Assembly: GCA_027493405.1 (NCBI GenBank)
Contig: JAOSKV010000001.1
Location: forward strand, 1,193,053 to 1,257,052
Source of the DNA: FEB-22 sp003105195
GTDB taxonomy: Bacteria; Pseudomonadota; Alphaproteobacteria; Rhizobiales; Xanthobacteraceae
Direction: 5' to 3'
Length of the DNA stretch: 64,000 nt
This document shows positions 6,890 to 16,036 of this stretch, one piece after another (position 1 is the stretch's first letter; each line of letters starts with the position of its first letter). The position numbers were made by a program, and so were the translations under genes. The notes below the pieces were generated by a model. It saw only the letters and a list, made by a program, of their open reading frames with translations. It made no database searches and was not told the origin of the DNA.

Positions 6890-9184
6890 GTGGAGGACCA
6901 GCGCTTCATCACGGGCCAGGGCCGCTATGTGGACGACATCACGCTGCCGAACCTGTGCCACGGCGTGACCGTGCTCTCGCCCCACGCCCACGCCCGCATC
7001 AGGCGGATCGACACCGCCCGGGCGAAGGCCGCGCCCGGCGTGCTGCTGGTGCTCACCGGCGCGGACGCCGCGGCCGAGAAGCTCGGCGCGCTCACCGCCC
7101 ATGTGATGCCGGAGGACTTCGGCGCGCCCAAGGGCCACCGCGTGTTCCTGCCGCTGCTCAACGCCGAGAAGGTGCGCTTCGCCGGCGACCGTGTCGCCTT
7201 CGTGGTCGCCGAGACCGAGGCGCAGGCGCGCGACGCCGCCGACCTGGTCGAGGTCGACTACGAGCCCCTGCCCGCCGTCGTCCTGCTCGACGACGCCGCG
7301 AAACCGGGCGCGCCCAAGGTGTGGGACGACTGCCCCGAGGGCAATGTCGCGTTCCGCCTGATGTTCGGCAGCAAGGAGGCGACCGACGCCGCCTTCGCGG
7401 GCGCCAGGCACGTGGTCGCGCTGCGCGTCGAGAACAACCGGCTGGCGCCGGTCTCGATGGAGCCGCGCTGCGCGATCGGCGACTACAATGCCGCCGACGA
7501 CTTCTACACCCTGCACACCTCCTCGCAGAACCCGCACGGCGTGCGCATGGAGATGTCCCACATCTTCCACGTGCCCGAGAACCGGGTGCGGGTGGTCTCG
7601 CCCGACGTCGGCGGCGGCTTCGGCCTCAAGGGCAGCGTGTTCCCGGACGACGCGCTGGTGCTGTGGGCCTCGCGCCGCCTGCGCCGCCCCGTGAAATGGG
7701 TCGCGACCCGCGCCGAGAGCATGCTCACCGACCATTGCGGCCGCGACATCGTCCACAGCGGCGAGATCGCCCTCGACGAGAACGGGAAGATCCTGGGCAT
7801 CCGCCAGCAGTCGCTGTTCCAGGTCGGCGCCTATTTCGTCGGCGCCGGACTGGTGCCGGCCGCCTTCGCGCTGCGCTTCATCCCCGAAGCCTACGACGTG
7901 CAGAACATCCACATCATGACCACGGGGCTGTTCACCAACACGACCCAGACCGGCCCCTATCGCGGCGCCGGCCGGCCCGAGGCCGCCTACTTCACGGAGC
8001 GCCTGATCGAGCATGCGGCGCGCCGGATCGGCATGGACCCGGCCGAGGTCCGCCGCCGCAACCTGATCCCGCCCGCCAAGCTCCCCTATGCGACGCCCAC
8101 CTTCTGGACCTACGACAGCGGGGAGTTCGAGCGGATCCTGAACAAGTGCCTCGAGCTCGCCGACTGGAAGGGCTATGCGGCGCGCAGGAAGGAGAGCGAG
8201 ACGCGCGGCCGCCTGCGCGGCCGGGCCGTGAGCTACTACATCGAGTTCGGCGGCATCTTCAACGAGCGCATGGAGATCCGCTTCGACCCGGGCGGCTCCG
8301 TCACGGTGTTCGGCGGCACCCATTCGCACGGCCAGGGCCATGCCACCGTGTTCGCGCAGCTGGTCCACGACTGGCTCGGCGTGCCGTTCGACCAGATCCG
8401 CTACGTGCAGGGCGACACCGCCCAGGTCGCCATGGGCCGCGGCACCTATGGCGCGCGCAGCGCCGTGGTCGGCGGCAGCGCCCTGAAGGTGGCGGCCGAC
8501 CGCATCCTCGAGAAGGCGAAGCCCATGGCGGCCGCCCTGATCGAGGCGGACGTCGCCGACCTCGAGTTCAAGGACGGCAGCTTCCGCGTCGTCGGCACCG
8601 ACAAGGCGATCGCGCTGACCGACGTCGCCAAGGCCTTCTACGCGCCGATGGGACCGTTGACCCGGAAGCTCGGCGTCGGCCTCGACGCCGAAGGGAGTTT
8701 CAGCCCCGAGCCGCCGAGCCATCCGAACGGCTCGCATGCCTGCGAGCTCGAGGTCGATCCCGAGACCGGCGAGGTCACGATCGACCGCTATGTGGTGGTC
8801 GACGACCTCGGCCGCGTGCTCAATCCCATGATCGTCACCGGGCAGATGCACGGCGGCGTCGCCCAGGGCATCGGCCAGGCGCTCTACGAGCACCAGCTCT
8901 ACGACCGCGAGTCCGGGCAGCTGCTCACGGGGAGCTTCATGGACTATACGATGCCCCGCGCGGACATGCTGCCGCGCTTCGAGACCGCCCTCGAGGAGGT
9001 CCCCTGCAAGACCAACCCGCTCGGCGTGAAGGGGATCGGCGAGTCCGGCACCATCGGCGCCCCGCCGACCGTGATCAACGCCGTCATCGACGCCCTCGCC
9101 CCCCTCGGCGTCGACCGCATCGACATGCCGGCGACCCCGCTGCGCGTCTGGCAGGCGATAAAGGCCGCGCGCGGCGGCGCGTAG
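6890..9184 (+). CDS. Xanthine dehydrogenase-family molybdenum hydroxylase, large subunit (5' truncated)
   Basis: The frame starts inside the gene at VEDQRFITGQGRYVDDI; roughly a dozen N-terminal residues are lost in the homopolymer tract. The 764 residues left hold both molybdopterin-binding domains. The active-site loop reads GPYRGAGRPEAAYF, matching form II (YRGAGR) of the CoxL-like proteins and not the cysteine-containing AYRCSFR of true aerobic CO dehydrogenase. Other motifs are GGTHSHGQGHATVFAQLV, GRGTYGARSAVVGGSA and, near the C-terminus, GVKGIGESGTIGAPP with the catalytic glutamate. The FAD and 2Fe-2S subunits that should accompany it are not present. Substrate is unknown; hydroxylation of an aromatic or heterocyclic carbon is the usual family role. 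Confidence 0.88.
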   Translation: MEDQRFITGQGRYVDDITLPNLCHGVTVLSPHAHARIRRIDTARAKAAPGVLLVLTGADAAAEKLGALTAHVMPEDFGAPKGHRVFLPLLNAEKVRFAGDRVAFVVAETEAQARDAADLVEVDYEPLPAVVLLDDAAKPGAPKVWDDCPEGNVAFRLMFGSKEATDAAFAGARHVVALRVENNRLAPVSMEPRCAIGDYNAADDFYTLHTSSQNPHGVRMEMSHIFHVPENRVRVVSPDVGGGFGLKGSVFPDDALVLWASRRLRRPVKWVATRAESMLTDHCGRDIVHSGEIALDENGKILGIRQQSLFQVGAYFVGAGLVPAAFALRFIPEAYDVQNIHIMTTGLFTNTTQTGPYRGAGRPEAAYFTERLIEHAARRIGMDPAEVRRRNLIPPAKLPYATPTFWTYDSGEFERILNKCLELADWKGYAARRKESETRGRLRGRAVSYYIEFGGIFNERMEIRFDPGGSVTVFGGTHSHGQGHATVFAQLVHDWLGVPFDQIRYVQGDTAQVAMGRGTYGARSAVVGGSALKVAADRILEKAKPMAAALIEADVADLEFKDGSFRVVGTDKAIALTDVAKAFYAPMGPLTRKLGVGLDAEGSFSPEPPSHPNGSHACELEVDPETGEVTIDRYVVVDDLGRVLNPMIVTGQMHGGVAQGIGQALYEHQLYDRESGQLLTGSFMDYTMPRADMLPRFETALEEVPCKTNPLGVKGIGESGTIGAPPTVINAVIDALAPLGVDRIDMPATPLRVWQAIKAARGGA

Positions 9185-9242
9185 GACGCGTGGGCATCGC
9201 GCCGAGCGCAGGCGCGGGTTGATAACTCCGCGAGCGCGATGC

Positions 9243-10919
9243 CTACGGCTTGACCGCCGCGCCCGGCGGGAAGTCCGCGAAGCCGCGCGCGTGAGGCGGA
9301 AGGCCGCGCAGGTCCTGGACGACGCCGATCACGACGCCCTCGCGCGCGATCGTGAAGACAATCGGGCCGCGCAGCACGCGGTCGCAGTTCATGTGGGTCG
9401 GCGCGATGAAGAAATCGGCCTCGAGCCAGCCCGCCGTCCATTGGAAGCGGCCGCGGGCGGCGTGCTCGAACGAGATCCGCTCGCCGCACACCCCGACCGT
9501 GTGGCGCGCGCCGGTCGCCCCGACAGGGCCCGCGAGCCCCTTCACGGCCTCCGGGATCATGTTCACCCAGTAGTCCATTTCGTAGCGGCGCGACGCGCCT
9601 TCGAGGCCGCCGACCAGCGCGTTGTAGAACAGGTACTGGTGCGGATGCAGACGCACGAGCTGCTGCGCGTTCCAGAGGAAGAGAGCCGCGAGCCCCGCGA
9701 GCGTCGCCGTCGCGGCCGCCGGTCCGACGCGTTCCGTCGCGACGAGCAGCCGATCGAAGCCGATGCCCGCCAGCACCGCCAGCGCCGGCACCACGAACAG
9801 GAAGTGCCGCATCCCCGTGAAGGCCGGCGCGTGCAGCGCCGCCGCAGCGGCGACCGGGAAGAGCGCGAGGAAGGCGATCAGCCCCATCAGCTCCCGGCGG
9901 GGGCCGAGCGCCTCACCGGCCGGCCGCGGCCGGATCGCCGCAGCGAGCGCGAGGAGCGCGCCGGCATGGACCAGCAACGGCACCTTGATCGCCAGATAGG
10001 CCGGCACGTACCAGCGCGGCACCGCGTCCATCCGATAGACCTGGCCGGCCAGGATGGTGCGGATCTCGTAGTGGAAATGCGCGAAGGTCCACAGCGCCCG
10101 GATGGGGTTGAGCGGCGCCAGCGCGGCAAAGGGCCAGGCCGCGATCATGACCGCATAGCCGAGGACGATCGCCGGCAGGAAGCGCAGCGCGCTCCGCCCG
10201 ACGAAATCCGCGCGGCCGCGCCAGCTCGCCTCGCAGGCGAGGGCCCGCCACAGGATCACGAGACCGAGATAGGCCGGCAGCAGCAGGCCCATGGCGCGCA
10301 GGCCGAGCGCCGCGCCGAGCATGAGCCCGAAGCCCGCGACATCCACGGGGCGCGGCCGCGGCAGGTCGCCGGCGCCGCGCACCAGGAAGAAGGTCGCGCC
10401 GATCATCGCGGCCGCGAACGGCACGTCCTTGGTGTGGTTGAACATGCCGCCGAACCAGACGCCGCAGGCCGCGAGCGCGGCGGCCGCGAGGAATCCGGCG
10501 CGCGGTCCCGCGATCGCCCGCGCGGTGGCGGCGGTGGCCGCGATGCCGCCGATGCCGATCAGCGCGCTCAGGAGATGGCGCATGGCATAGAGATCGAACG
10601 GCAGGACGCGCCCGAGCAGCGCGGCGACGATGTCGAACAGGCCGCCGTAGAGGTAGAGGTTCTTGAAGCCGAACAGCGTGCGGTCCGAAAGGCCGCTCGC
10701 GTAGTAGGCGAGGATCAGCTCGCCGTAGCGCTGCTGCACCTCCTCGTCGTTGGAAATCGCATAATCGTCGAACACCACGAGCGCGACGACGGCGAGCCCG
10801 CCGAGCAGCGCCCAGGTCAGGACGTCATAGGGGTCGCGCCGGACCCGGCGCGACCGCGGCACCCCTGGAAGACCCGGCATCGACTTGCGGGCGCGCCCGC
10901 GAGAGGGTCCCGACGGCAT
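9243..10919 (-). CDS. GT39-like polytopic membrane glycosyltransferase
   Basis: A membrane protein of about 558 residues with some 10-12 hydrophobic helices. Near the start the first outer loop reads DDYAISNDEEVQQRYGE, an acidic loop like the catalytic loop of ArnT/PMT-type (GT39) lipid-linked sugar transferases. GMFNHTKDVPFAAAM and FTGMRHFLFVVPALAVLAG are also typical of this fold, and a soluble C-terminal domain follows. Two starts are possible, ATG at 10919 or 10880; I took the first. The gene is divergent from ctaD and shares a region of about 287 bases containing an FNR-type box. Its glycan target is unknown. Confidence 0.7.
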   Translation of the reverse strand: MPSGPSRGRARKSMPGLPGVPRSRRVRRDPYDVLTWALLGGLAVVALVVFDDYAISNDEEVQQRYGELILAYYASGLSDRTLFGFKNLYLYGGLFDIVAALLGRVLPFDLYAMRHLLSALIGIGGIAATAATARAIAGPRAGFLAAAALAACGVWFGGMFNHTKDVPFAAAMIGATFFLVRGAGDLPRPRPVDVAGFGLMLGAALGLRAMGLLLPAYLGLVILWRALACEASWRGRADFVGRSALRFLPAIVLGYAVMIAAWPFAALAPLNPIRALWTFAHFHYEIRTILAGQVYRMDAVPRWYVPAYLAIKVPLLVHAGALLALAAAIRPRPAGEALGPRRELMGLIAFLALFPVAAAAALHAPAFTGMRHFLFVVPALAVLAGIGFDRLLVATERVGPAAATATLAGLAALFLWNAQQLVRLHPHQYLFYNALVGGLEGASRRYEMDYWVNMIPEAVKGLAGPVGATGARHTVGVCGERISFEHAARGRFQWTAGWLEADFFIAPTHMNCDRVLRGPIVFTIAREGVVIGVVQDLRGLPPHARGFADFPPGAAVKP

Positions 10920-11067
10920 CGTCGGGCCCGTGCGGTCGCGCGCCCCACCCCTCCTTGGCCCCACCGGTCGTTGCGCCGGTGTTCGCCGGCATGATGCGGC
11001 GGCCGCCGGCCCGGATGCAAGCCGGCCACCGCGATTCGCCGGCTGCGTCGGGCCGCCGAAAGTCACC

Positions 11068-11081
11068 TTGACCAAAATCAA
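11068..11081. promoter_or_regulatory. FixK/FNR-like box upstream of ctaD
   Basis: TTGACCAAAATCAA matches the FixK/FNR consensus TTGAT-N4-ATCAA with one mismatch. It lies about 125 bases before ctaD and about 150 bases before the divergent GT39-like gene, so either could be the target. Similar boxes stand before hemN, ccoG and hemA in this window. Confidence 0.5.
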
Positions 11082-11206
11082 GTAAGCGCCGCAGCCCCTG
11101 TCCAACAGTTGCGCCCGCAACGACCGGCTGTCCCCCGCACCGGCCCCCCACCCCGACCAGCCCCGCGGCGCGCGGCGCCGTGCGGCGGAGCGCGAAAGGT
11201 TCGACC

Positions 11207-12795
11207 ATGGATGCCACGATCGCGGGCCAGCACGCGGACACGCACGACCACCCGACCGGCTGGCGGCGCTATCTCTACTCCACCAATCACAAGGACATCG
11301 GCACCCTTTATCTGGTCTTCGCGCTGGTCAGCGGCGTCATCGGCGGGCTTCTCTCGATCGGCATGCGGCTCGAGCTGCAGGAGCCCGGCATGCAGATCTT
11401 CGCCAGCGCCCACACCTTCAACGTGTTCGTGACCGCGCACGGCCTGATCATGGTGTTCTTCATGATCATGCCGGCGCTGATCGGCGGCTTCGGCAACTGG
11501 TTCGTGCCGCTGATGATCGGCGCGCCCGACATGGCGTTCCCGCGCATGAACAACATCTCGTTCTGGCTGCTGCCGGCCGCGCTCGCGCTGCTGGTGATCT
11601 CTCTGTTCGTCGAGGGGCCGCCGGGCGAGCCGGGCGTCGGCGCCGGCTGGACCGTCTATGCGCCGCTCTCGACCTCGGGCCATCCGGGTCCCGCCATGGA
11701 CTTCGGCATCCTCGCGCTGCATCTCGCGGGCGCCTCCTCGATCCTCGGCGCCATCAACTTCATCACGACGATCTTCAACATGCGCGCGCCCGGCATGACG
11801 CTGCACAAGATGCCGCTGTTCGCCTGGTCGGTGCTGGTGACCGTGTTCCTGCTGCTGCTCTCGCTGCCGGTGCTCGCCGGCGCCATCACGATGCTGCTCA
11901 CCGACCGCAATTTCGGCACCACCTTCTTCACCCCGAGCGGCGGCGGCGACCCGATCCTGTTCCAGCACCTGTTCTGGTTCTTCGGCCATCCGGAGGTCTA
12001 CATCCTGATCCTGCCGGCCTTCGGCGTGATCAGCCACGTGATCTCCACCTTCTCGCGCAAGCCGGTGTTCGGCTATCTCGGCATGGCCTATGCGATGGTG
12101 GCGATCGGCGCGATCGGCTTCGTGGTCTGGGCGCACCACATGTACACGGTCGGCATGTCGGCCGCGGCGCAGGCCTATTTCGTCGCCGCCACCATGGTGA
12201 TCGCGGTGCCGACCGGCGTGAAAATCTTCTCCTGGATCGCCACCATGTGGGGCGGCTCGATCGAGTTCCGCACGCCCATGCTCTGGGCCGTCGGCTTCAT
12301 CTTCCTGTTCACGGTCGGCGGCGTCACCGGCGTGGTGCTCGCCAATGCCGGCATCGACCGCGCGCTGCACGACACCTACTACGTCGTCGCGCACTTCCAC
12401 TACACGATGTCGCTCGGCGCGACCTTCGGCATCTTCGCGGCCTGGTACTACTGGTTCCCGAAGATCACCGGCTACATGTATTCCGAACGGCTCGGCAAGC
12501 TGCACTTCTGGCTCGCCTTCATCGGCGTCGAACCTGCTCTTCTTCCCGCAGCACTTCCTCGGCCTCGCCGGCATGCCGCGCCGCTTCGCCGACTATCCGG
12601 ACGCCTATGCGGGCTGGAACTTCGTCCCTCGATCGGCTCCTACATCTTCGCGATCGGGCTCGTCGTGTTCTTCGTCAACGTCGCCCTCGCCTTCTCGCGG
12701 CGCGAGCGGGCGCCCGCCAATCCCTGGGGCGCCGGCGCGACCACGCTGGAATGGACGCTGCCGTCGCCGCCGCCGTTCCACCAGTACGAGGTGCT
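11207..12795 (+). CDS. ctaD: Cytochrome c oxidase subunit I (two frameshifts, 3' end lost)
   Basis: Catalytic subunit of the aa3 oxidase; it reduces O2 at a haem a3-CuB site and pumps protons. The start at 11207 (MDATIAGQHADTHDHPTGWR) has an AAAGG ribosome-binding site. HPEVYILILPAFG and HDTYYVVAHFHYTMS carry CuB and haem ligands. An extra G at about 12530 throws the frame off, and a missing base at about 12628 restores it. Between them the conserved NLLFFPQHFLGLAGMPRR and DYPDAYAGWNFV are readable only in another frame. After FHQYEVLP the sequence becomes homopolymer noise (12796-12865), so the stop codon is not seen. Subunit II (ctaC), which normally precedes ctaD, is absent. Confidence 0.93.
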
Positions 12796-12865
12796 CCCCC
12801 CCACAAGGGGCCCCCGGGGGGGGGCCCCCCGCGCGGGCCCCCGGCCCATAAAAAGAAGGAAAGAT
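12796..12865. other. Short homopolymer tract, probable sequence error
   Basis: Runs of C and G with an A-rich end fill the space between the last recognisable ctaD codons and the ctaB start region. The pattern matches that of 6531-6889 on a smaller scale. It removes the last few codons and the stop of ctaD. Confidence 0.6.
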
Positions 12866-12879
12866 TCCGCTCGAAGCCG

Positions 12880-13848
12880 ATGACCACGCGCGCGCAGCCC
12901 GCATCCCTGATCCGCGAAGGCGCCGACCTGGCGCCGACGGTGGGCCCCGGCATGCGCGCCGAGCCCAGCATGGCGACGGTCGGCGACTACCTGGCGCTGA
13001 TGAAACCCCGGGTGATGTCGCTCGTCGTCTTCACGGCGCTGGTCGGGCTTCTGGTCGCCCCCGGGGCGGTGCATCCGCTGATCGGCTTCACGGCACTGCT
13101 CTGCATCGCGGTGGGAGCGGGCGCCTCCGGCGCCCTCAACATGTGGTACGACGCCGACATCGACGCCGTGATGACGCGCACCGCACGCCGCCCGATTCCG
13201 GCCGGCCGCGTCCTGCCGGGTGAGGCGCTCGCCTTCGGGCTGACCTTGAGCGTCGGCTCGGTGGTGGTGCTCGGACTGCTGGTCGATCCGCTCGCGGGCG
13301 GGCTGCTCGCCTTCACGATCTTCTTCTATGTCGTCGTCTACACGATGTGGCTCAAGCGCGCGACGCCGCAGAACATCGTGATCGGCGGCGCGGCGGGCGC
13401 GTTCCCGCCCATGATCGGCTGGGCGGCCGCGACCGGAGCCGTCGGGCTCGAGCCGATCCTGTTGTTTCTCATCATCTTCTTCTGGACGCCGCCGCATTTC
13501 TGGGCGCTGTCGCTCTACCGTGCCGGCGATTATGCGCGCGCCGGCGTACCGATGCTGCCGGTGGTCTCGGGCAGCGAGGAGACGCGCCGCCAGGTCTTCC
13601 TCTACACCCTGGTGCTGGTGCCGCTCGGCGTCGCGCCCTGGCCGCTGGGCTTCGCCGGGGCGCTCTACGGCGCGCTCGCGATCGTGACCGGCGCCATCAT
13701 GCTGGCGCTCGCCTGGGCGGTGCGCCGCTCGGACGCCGAGAGCGCCGCCCGGCGGCTGTTCGCCTTCTCGATCCTCTATCTGTTCCTGCTCTACGCGGTG
13801 CTGCTGGTGGACCGGCTGGCGCCCGCCGGCTTCGGGCTCGGATCATGA
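12880..13848 (+). CDS. ctaB: Protohaem IX farnesyltransferase
   Basis: A 322-residue UbiA-family membrane prenyltransferase that adds a farnesyl group to haem B to make haem O, the precursor of haem A for the aa3 oxidase. The substrate-binding aspartate motif is NMWYDADIDAVMTRT; the second conserved loop has YTMWLKRATPQNIVIGG, followed by FFWTPPHFWALSLYR. About nine hydrophobic helices are seen. Its ATG at 12880 lies just after the noisy tract. The stop overlaps the next gene by ATGA (13845-13848), fitting an operon with ctaD and the assembly genes. Confidence 0.95.
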   Translation: MTTRAQPASLIREGADLAPTVGPGMRAEPSMATVGDYLALMKPRVMSLVVFTALVGLLVAPGAVHPLIGFTALLCIAVGAGASGALNMWYDADIDAVMTRTARRPIPAGRVLPGEALAFGLTLSVGSVVVLGLLVDPLAGGLLAFTIFFYVVVYTMWLKRATPQNIVIGGAAGAFPPMIGWAAATGAVGLEPILLFLIIFFWTPPHFWALSLYRAGDYARAGVPMLPVVSGSEETRRQVFLYTLVLVPLGVAPWPLGFAGALYGALAIVTGAIMLALAWAVRRSDAESAARRLFAFSILYLFLLYAVLLVDRLAPAGFGLGS

Positions 13849-14009
13849 GCGCGCCCCATGACCCGGACTGGGTGGAACTCACCGAGGAGCAGAGGAAGCG
13901 CCGGCGCGCGCGCTCGATTGCGATCGCGCTCTCGCTCGGCGCGCTGGTCGTGCTGTTCTACCTGGTCACCCTGGTCAAGGGACCGGGCGTGCTGAACCGG
14001 CCTTTGTGA
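13845..14009 (+). CDS. Small single-helix protein of the cta operon (CtaF-like)
   Basis: A 54-residue protein: a charged N-terminal segment (ELTEEQRKRRRARS) and one membrane helix (about residues 26-44), ending KGPGVLNRPL. It overlaps the ctaB stop by ATGA and precedes ctaG by 13 bases. A short one-helix protein at this exact place is common in alphaproteobacterial cta operons; its role, probably oxidase assembly or a small subunit, is not settled. Confidence 0.8.
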   Translation: MSAPHDPDWVELTEEQRKRRRARSIAIALSLGALVVLFYLVTLVKGPGVLNRPL

Positions 14010-14022
14010 CGAGCGAGGCAGG

Positions 14023-14640
14023 ATGTCCATGAGCCAGGCGCCGATACCGCGAGCCGCGCAGCCGACCACCCGCCGGGACCTGGTCGTGGCGGCGGCCTGC
14101 GGCGCGTTCGTGGCGCTGATGGTCGGCGCCTCTTTCGCGGCGGTACCCTTCTACGACTGGTTCTGCCGCACCACCGGCTTCGGCGGGCGCACCCAGGTCG
14201 CGACCGCGGCGCCGGGCGAGGTGCTGGCGCGCAGGCTCACGGTGCGCTTCGACGCCAATGTCGCGGGCGGTCTGCCGTGGCGCTTCGTCCCGGAGCGGAC
14301 CTCGCTCGAGGTTCGGCTCGGCGAGGTCGTGACCGTCAACTACACGATCACCAACCTCGCGGCGCGCGAGACCGTGGGGCAGGCGAGCTACAACGTCGCG
14401 CCGTCCACCGCCGGCATCCATTTCCAGAAGATCAACTGCTTCTGCTTCACCGACCAGGCGCTGGCGCCCGGCGAGCGGCGCGAGATGGCGGTGGTCTTCT
14501 ATGTCGACCCGGCGCTCGCGAAGGACCGCGAGCAGGACGGGCTCAACACCATCACGCTCTCCTACACCATGCATCCGCTGCGCAGGCCGGACCGCCCGGT
14601 CGCGGAGGGCAACGGCGCCTTGCCGCCGGGACGAAGCTGA
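14023..14640 (+). CDS. ctaG: Cytochrome c oxidase assembly protein, CuB chaperone
   Basis: A 205-residue Cox11/CtaG protein: one N-terminal membrane helix (about residues 23-42, ending AAVPFYDWFCR) and a periplasmic immunoglobulin-like domain. The copper-binding motif is in HFQKINCFCFTDQ. It delivers copper to the CuB centre of subunit I. An alternative ATG two codons in (14029) is possible. It lies between the small operon protein and ctaE. Confidence 0.95.
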   Translation: MSMSQAPIPRAAQPTTRRDLVVAAACGAFVALMVGASFAAVPFYDWFCRTTGFGGRTQVATAAPGEVLARRLTVRFDANVAGGLPWRFVPERTSLEVRLGEVVTVNYTITNLAARETVGQASYNVAPSTAGIHFQKINCFCFTDQALAPGERREMAVVFYVDPALAKDREQDGLNTITLSYTMHPLRRPDRPVAEGNGALPPGRS

Positions 14641-14694
14641 CTTACGCGTAGTGACGGCGCCGGGGCGCGCCGAAAGAGGACGGAGACGAGCACG

Positions 14695-15540
14695 ATGGCC
14701 GAGGCCCATACCAAGAAACACGACTACCACCTCGTCGACCCGAGTCCCTGGCCGGCCGTCGGGGCGACCTCGGCCTTCGTCCTGGCCGTCGGGCTGATCG
14801 CCTGGATGCACAAGATGTTTCCCGGCGCCGTGCTGGTGCTGATCGCGGGCGGCCTCGGCGTCGCCTACACGATGATCGGCTGGTGGCGCGACGTGATCCG
14901 GGAGGCCGAGCACGAGGGCTACCACACCCGCGTCGTGCAGATCTCGCATCGCTACGGCATGATCCTGTTCATCGCCTCGGAGGTGATGTTCTTCGTCGCC
15001 TGGTTCTGGGCCTATTTCTCGACCGCCCTGTTCCCCGACGACATGCACCAGGTGATGCGCACCGAGCTCCTCGGCGGCGTCTGGCCGCCCAAGGGGATCG
15101 AGACCTTCGATCCCTGGCACCTGCCGCTGCTCAACACCCTGATCCTGCTGACCTCGGGCACCACCGTCACCTGGGCCCATCACGCGCTGCTGCACGACGA
15201 CCGCGAGGGCGTGAAGTGGGGCCTGATCTGCACGATCGTGCTCGGCCTCCTGTTCACGGCCGTGCAGGCCTACGAGTACGGCCATGCCGCCTTCAACTAC
15301 AGCGGCCACATCTACGGCGCGACCTTCTTCATGGCGACCGGCTTCCACGGCGCCCATGTCATCATCGGCACGATCTTCCTGATCGTCTGCCTGTTCCGGG
15401 CGCTCGCCGGCCATTTCAAGCCGGACCAGCATCTCGGCTTCGAGTTCGCGGCCTGGTACTGGCACTTCGTCGACGTGGTCTGGCTGTTCCTGTTCGCCTG
15501 CATCTACGTCTGGGGCGCGGGAACGACGGCCGCGCATTGA
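14695..15540 (+). CDS. ctaE: Cytochrome c oxidase subunit III
   Basis: A 281-residue protein with seven predicted helices. It begins HDYHLVDPSPWPAVGA and shows SEVMFFVAWFWAYF and TGFHGAHVIIGTIFLIVC, the conserved regions of subunit III. It stabilises the aa3 catalytic core and helps proton uptake. It starts with ATG at 14695 after a GGA-type ribosome-binding site and is followed by a strong terminator hairpin at 15563-15585, so the cta transcript may end or weaken here. Confidence 0.95.
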   Translation: MAEAHTKKHDYHLVDPSPWPAVGATSAFVLAVGLIAWMHKMFPGAVLVLIAGGLGVAYTMIGWWRDVIREAEHEGYHTRVVQISHRYGMILFIASEVMFFVAWFWAYFSTALFPDDMHQVMRTELLGGVWPPKGIETFDPWHLPLLNTLILLTSGTTVTWAHHALLHDDREGVKWGLICTIVLGLLFTAVQAYEYGHAAFNYSGHIYGATFFMATGFHGAHVIIGTIFLIVCLFRALAGHFKPDQHLGFEFAAWYWHFVDVVWLFLFACIYVWGAGTTAAH

Positions 15541-15562
15541 GGTCGTCCGGTCGGGATCCGAG

Positions 15563-15585
15563 GGGGCGGCCAGGGCCGCCCCTTT
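15563..15585 (+). terminator. Rho-independent terminator after ctaE
   Basis: A perfect 9-bp GC-rich stem (GGGGCGGCC / GGCCGCCCC) with a two-base AG loop is followed by TTT. It lies 22 bases past the ctaE stop and about 70 bases before the next gene. Confidence 0.65.
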
Positions 15586-15652
15586 CGCTTCCGGCGATCC
15601 GCGCATAGATGAGCATCGGCCGGCTCGATCAGGCCGCCGGCCGGGCATCGCC

Positions 15653-16036
15653 ATGACCGAAACCTCCTCGCCACCGCCCGTCTCGTCCGTGTCGGCCGGG
15701 CTCGCCGGGCGCTGTCCGCGCTGCGGCAAGGGCAGGCTGTTCTCGGGCTTCCTGGCCCTGCGGCCCGGCTGCGACTCCTGCGGCCTCGACTATTCCTTCG
15801 CGGATTCGGGCGACGGTCCCGCGATCTTCGTCATCCTCTTCGCCGGCTTCGTCGTCGTCATTCCGGCCCTGATCGTGGAGCTCGTCTACCAGCCGCCGTT
15901 CTGGCTCCATGCGGTGCTGTGGGGGCCGCTGATCCTGCTGGTCACTCTGGTGCCACTGCGCCTGCTCAAGGGCCTGCTCATCGCCCTGCAATATCGCCAC
16001 GGCGCGGCCGAGGGGCGGCTCCGGGACCCGCGATGA
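15653..16036 (+). CDS. DUF983 membrane protein
   Basis: A 127-residue protein with an N-terminal zinc-ribbon-like segment containing two CxxC pairs (CPRCGKGRLF, then CDSCGLDYSF) and two membrane helices (about residues 60-82 and 88-108). DUF983 genes are regularly found in cta operons between ctaE and SURF1, as here. The function is unknown; a role in oxidase biogenesis is inferred from position. The stop overlaps the SURF1 start (ATGA-type overlap at 16033-16036). Confidence 0.85.
   Translation: MTETSSPPPVSSVSAGLAGRCPRCGKGRLFSGFLALRPGCDSCGLDYSFADSGDGPAIFVILFAGFVVVIPALIVELVYQPPFWLHAVLWGPLILLVTLVPLRLLKGLLIALQYRHGAAEGRLRDPR

Noticed and set aside
6560..6890. C- and G-runs as a possible G-quadruplex regulatory element
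   Set aside because: The runs have no defined spacing, occur with A-rich noise, and remove the start of a gene. An artefact explains them better.
6890..9184. Aerobic carbon monoxide dehydrogenase large subunit (coxL form I)
   Set aside because: The active-site loop is YRGAGR, not AYRCSFR, so the CO-specific cysteine is missing.
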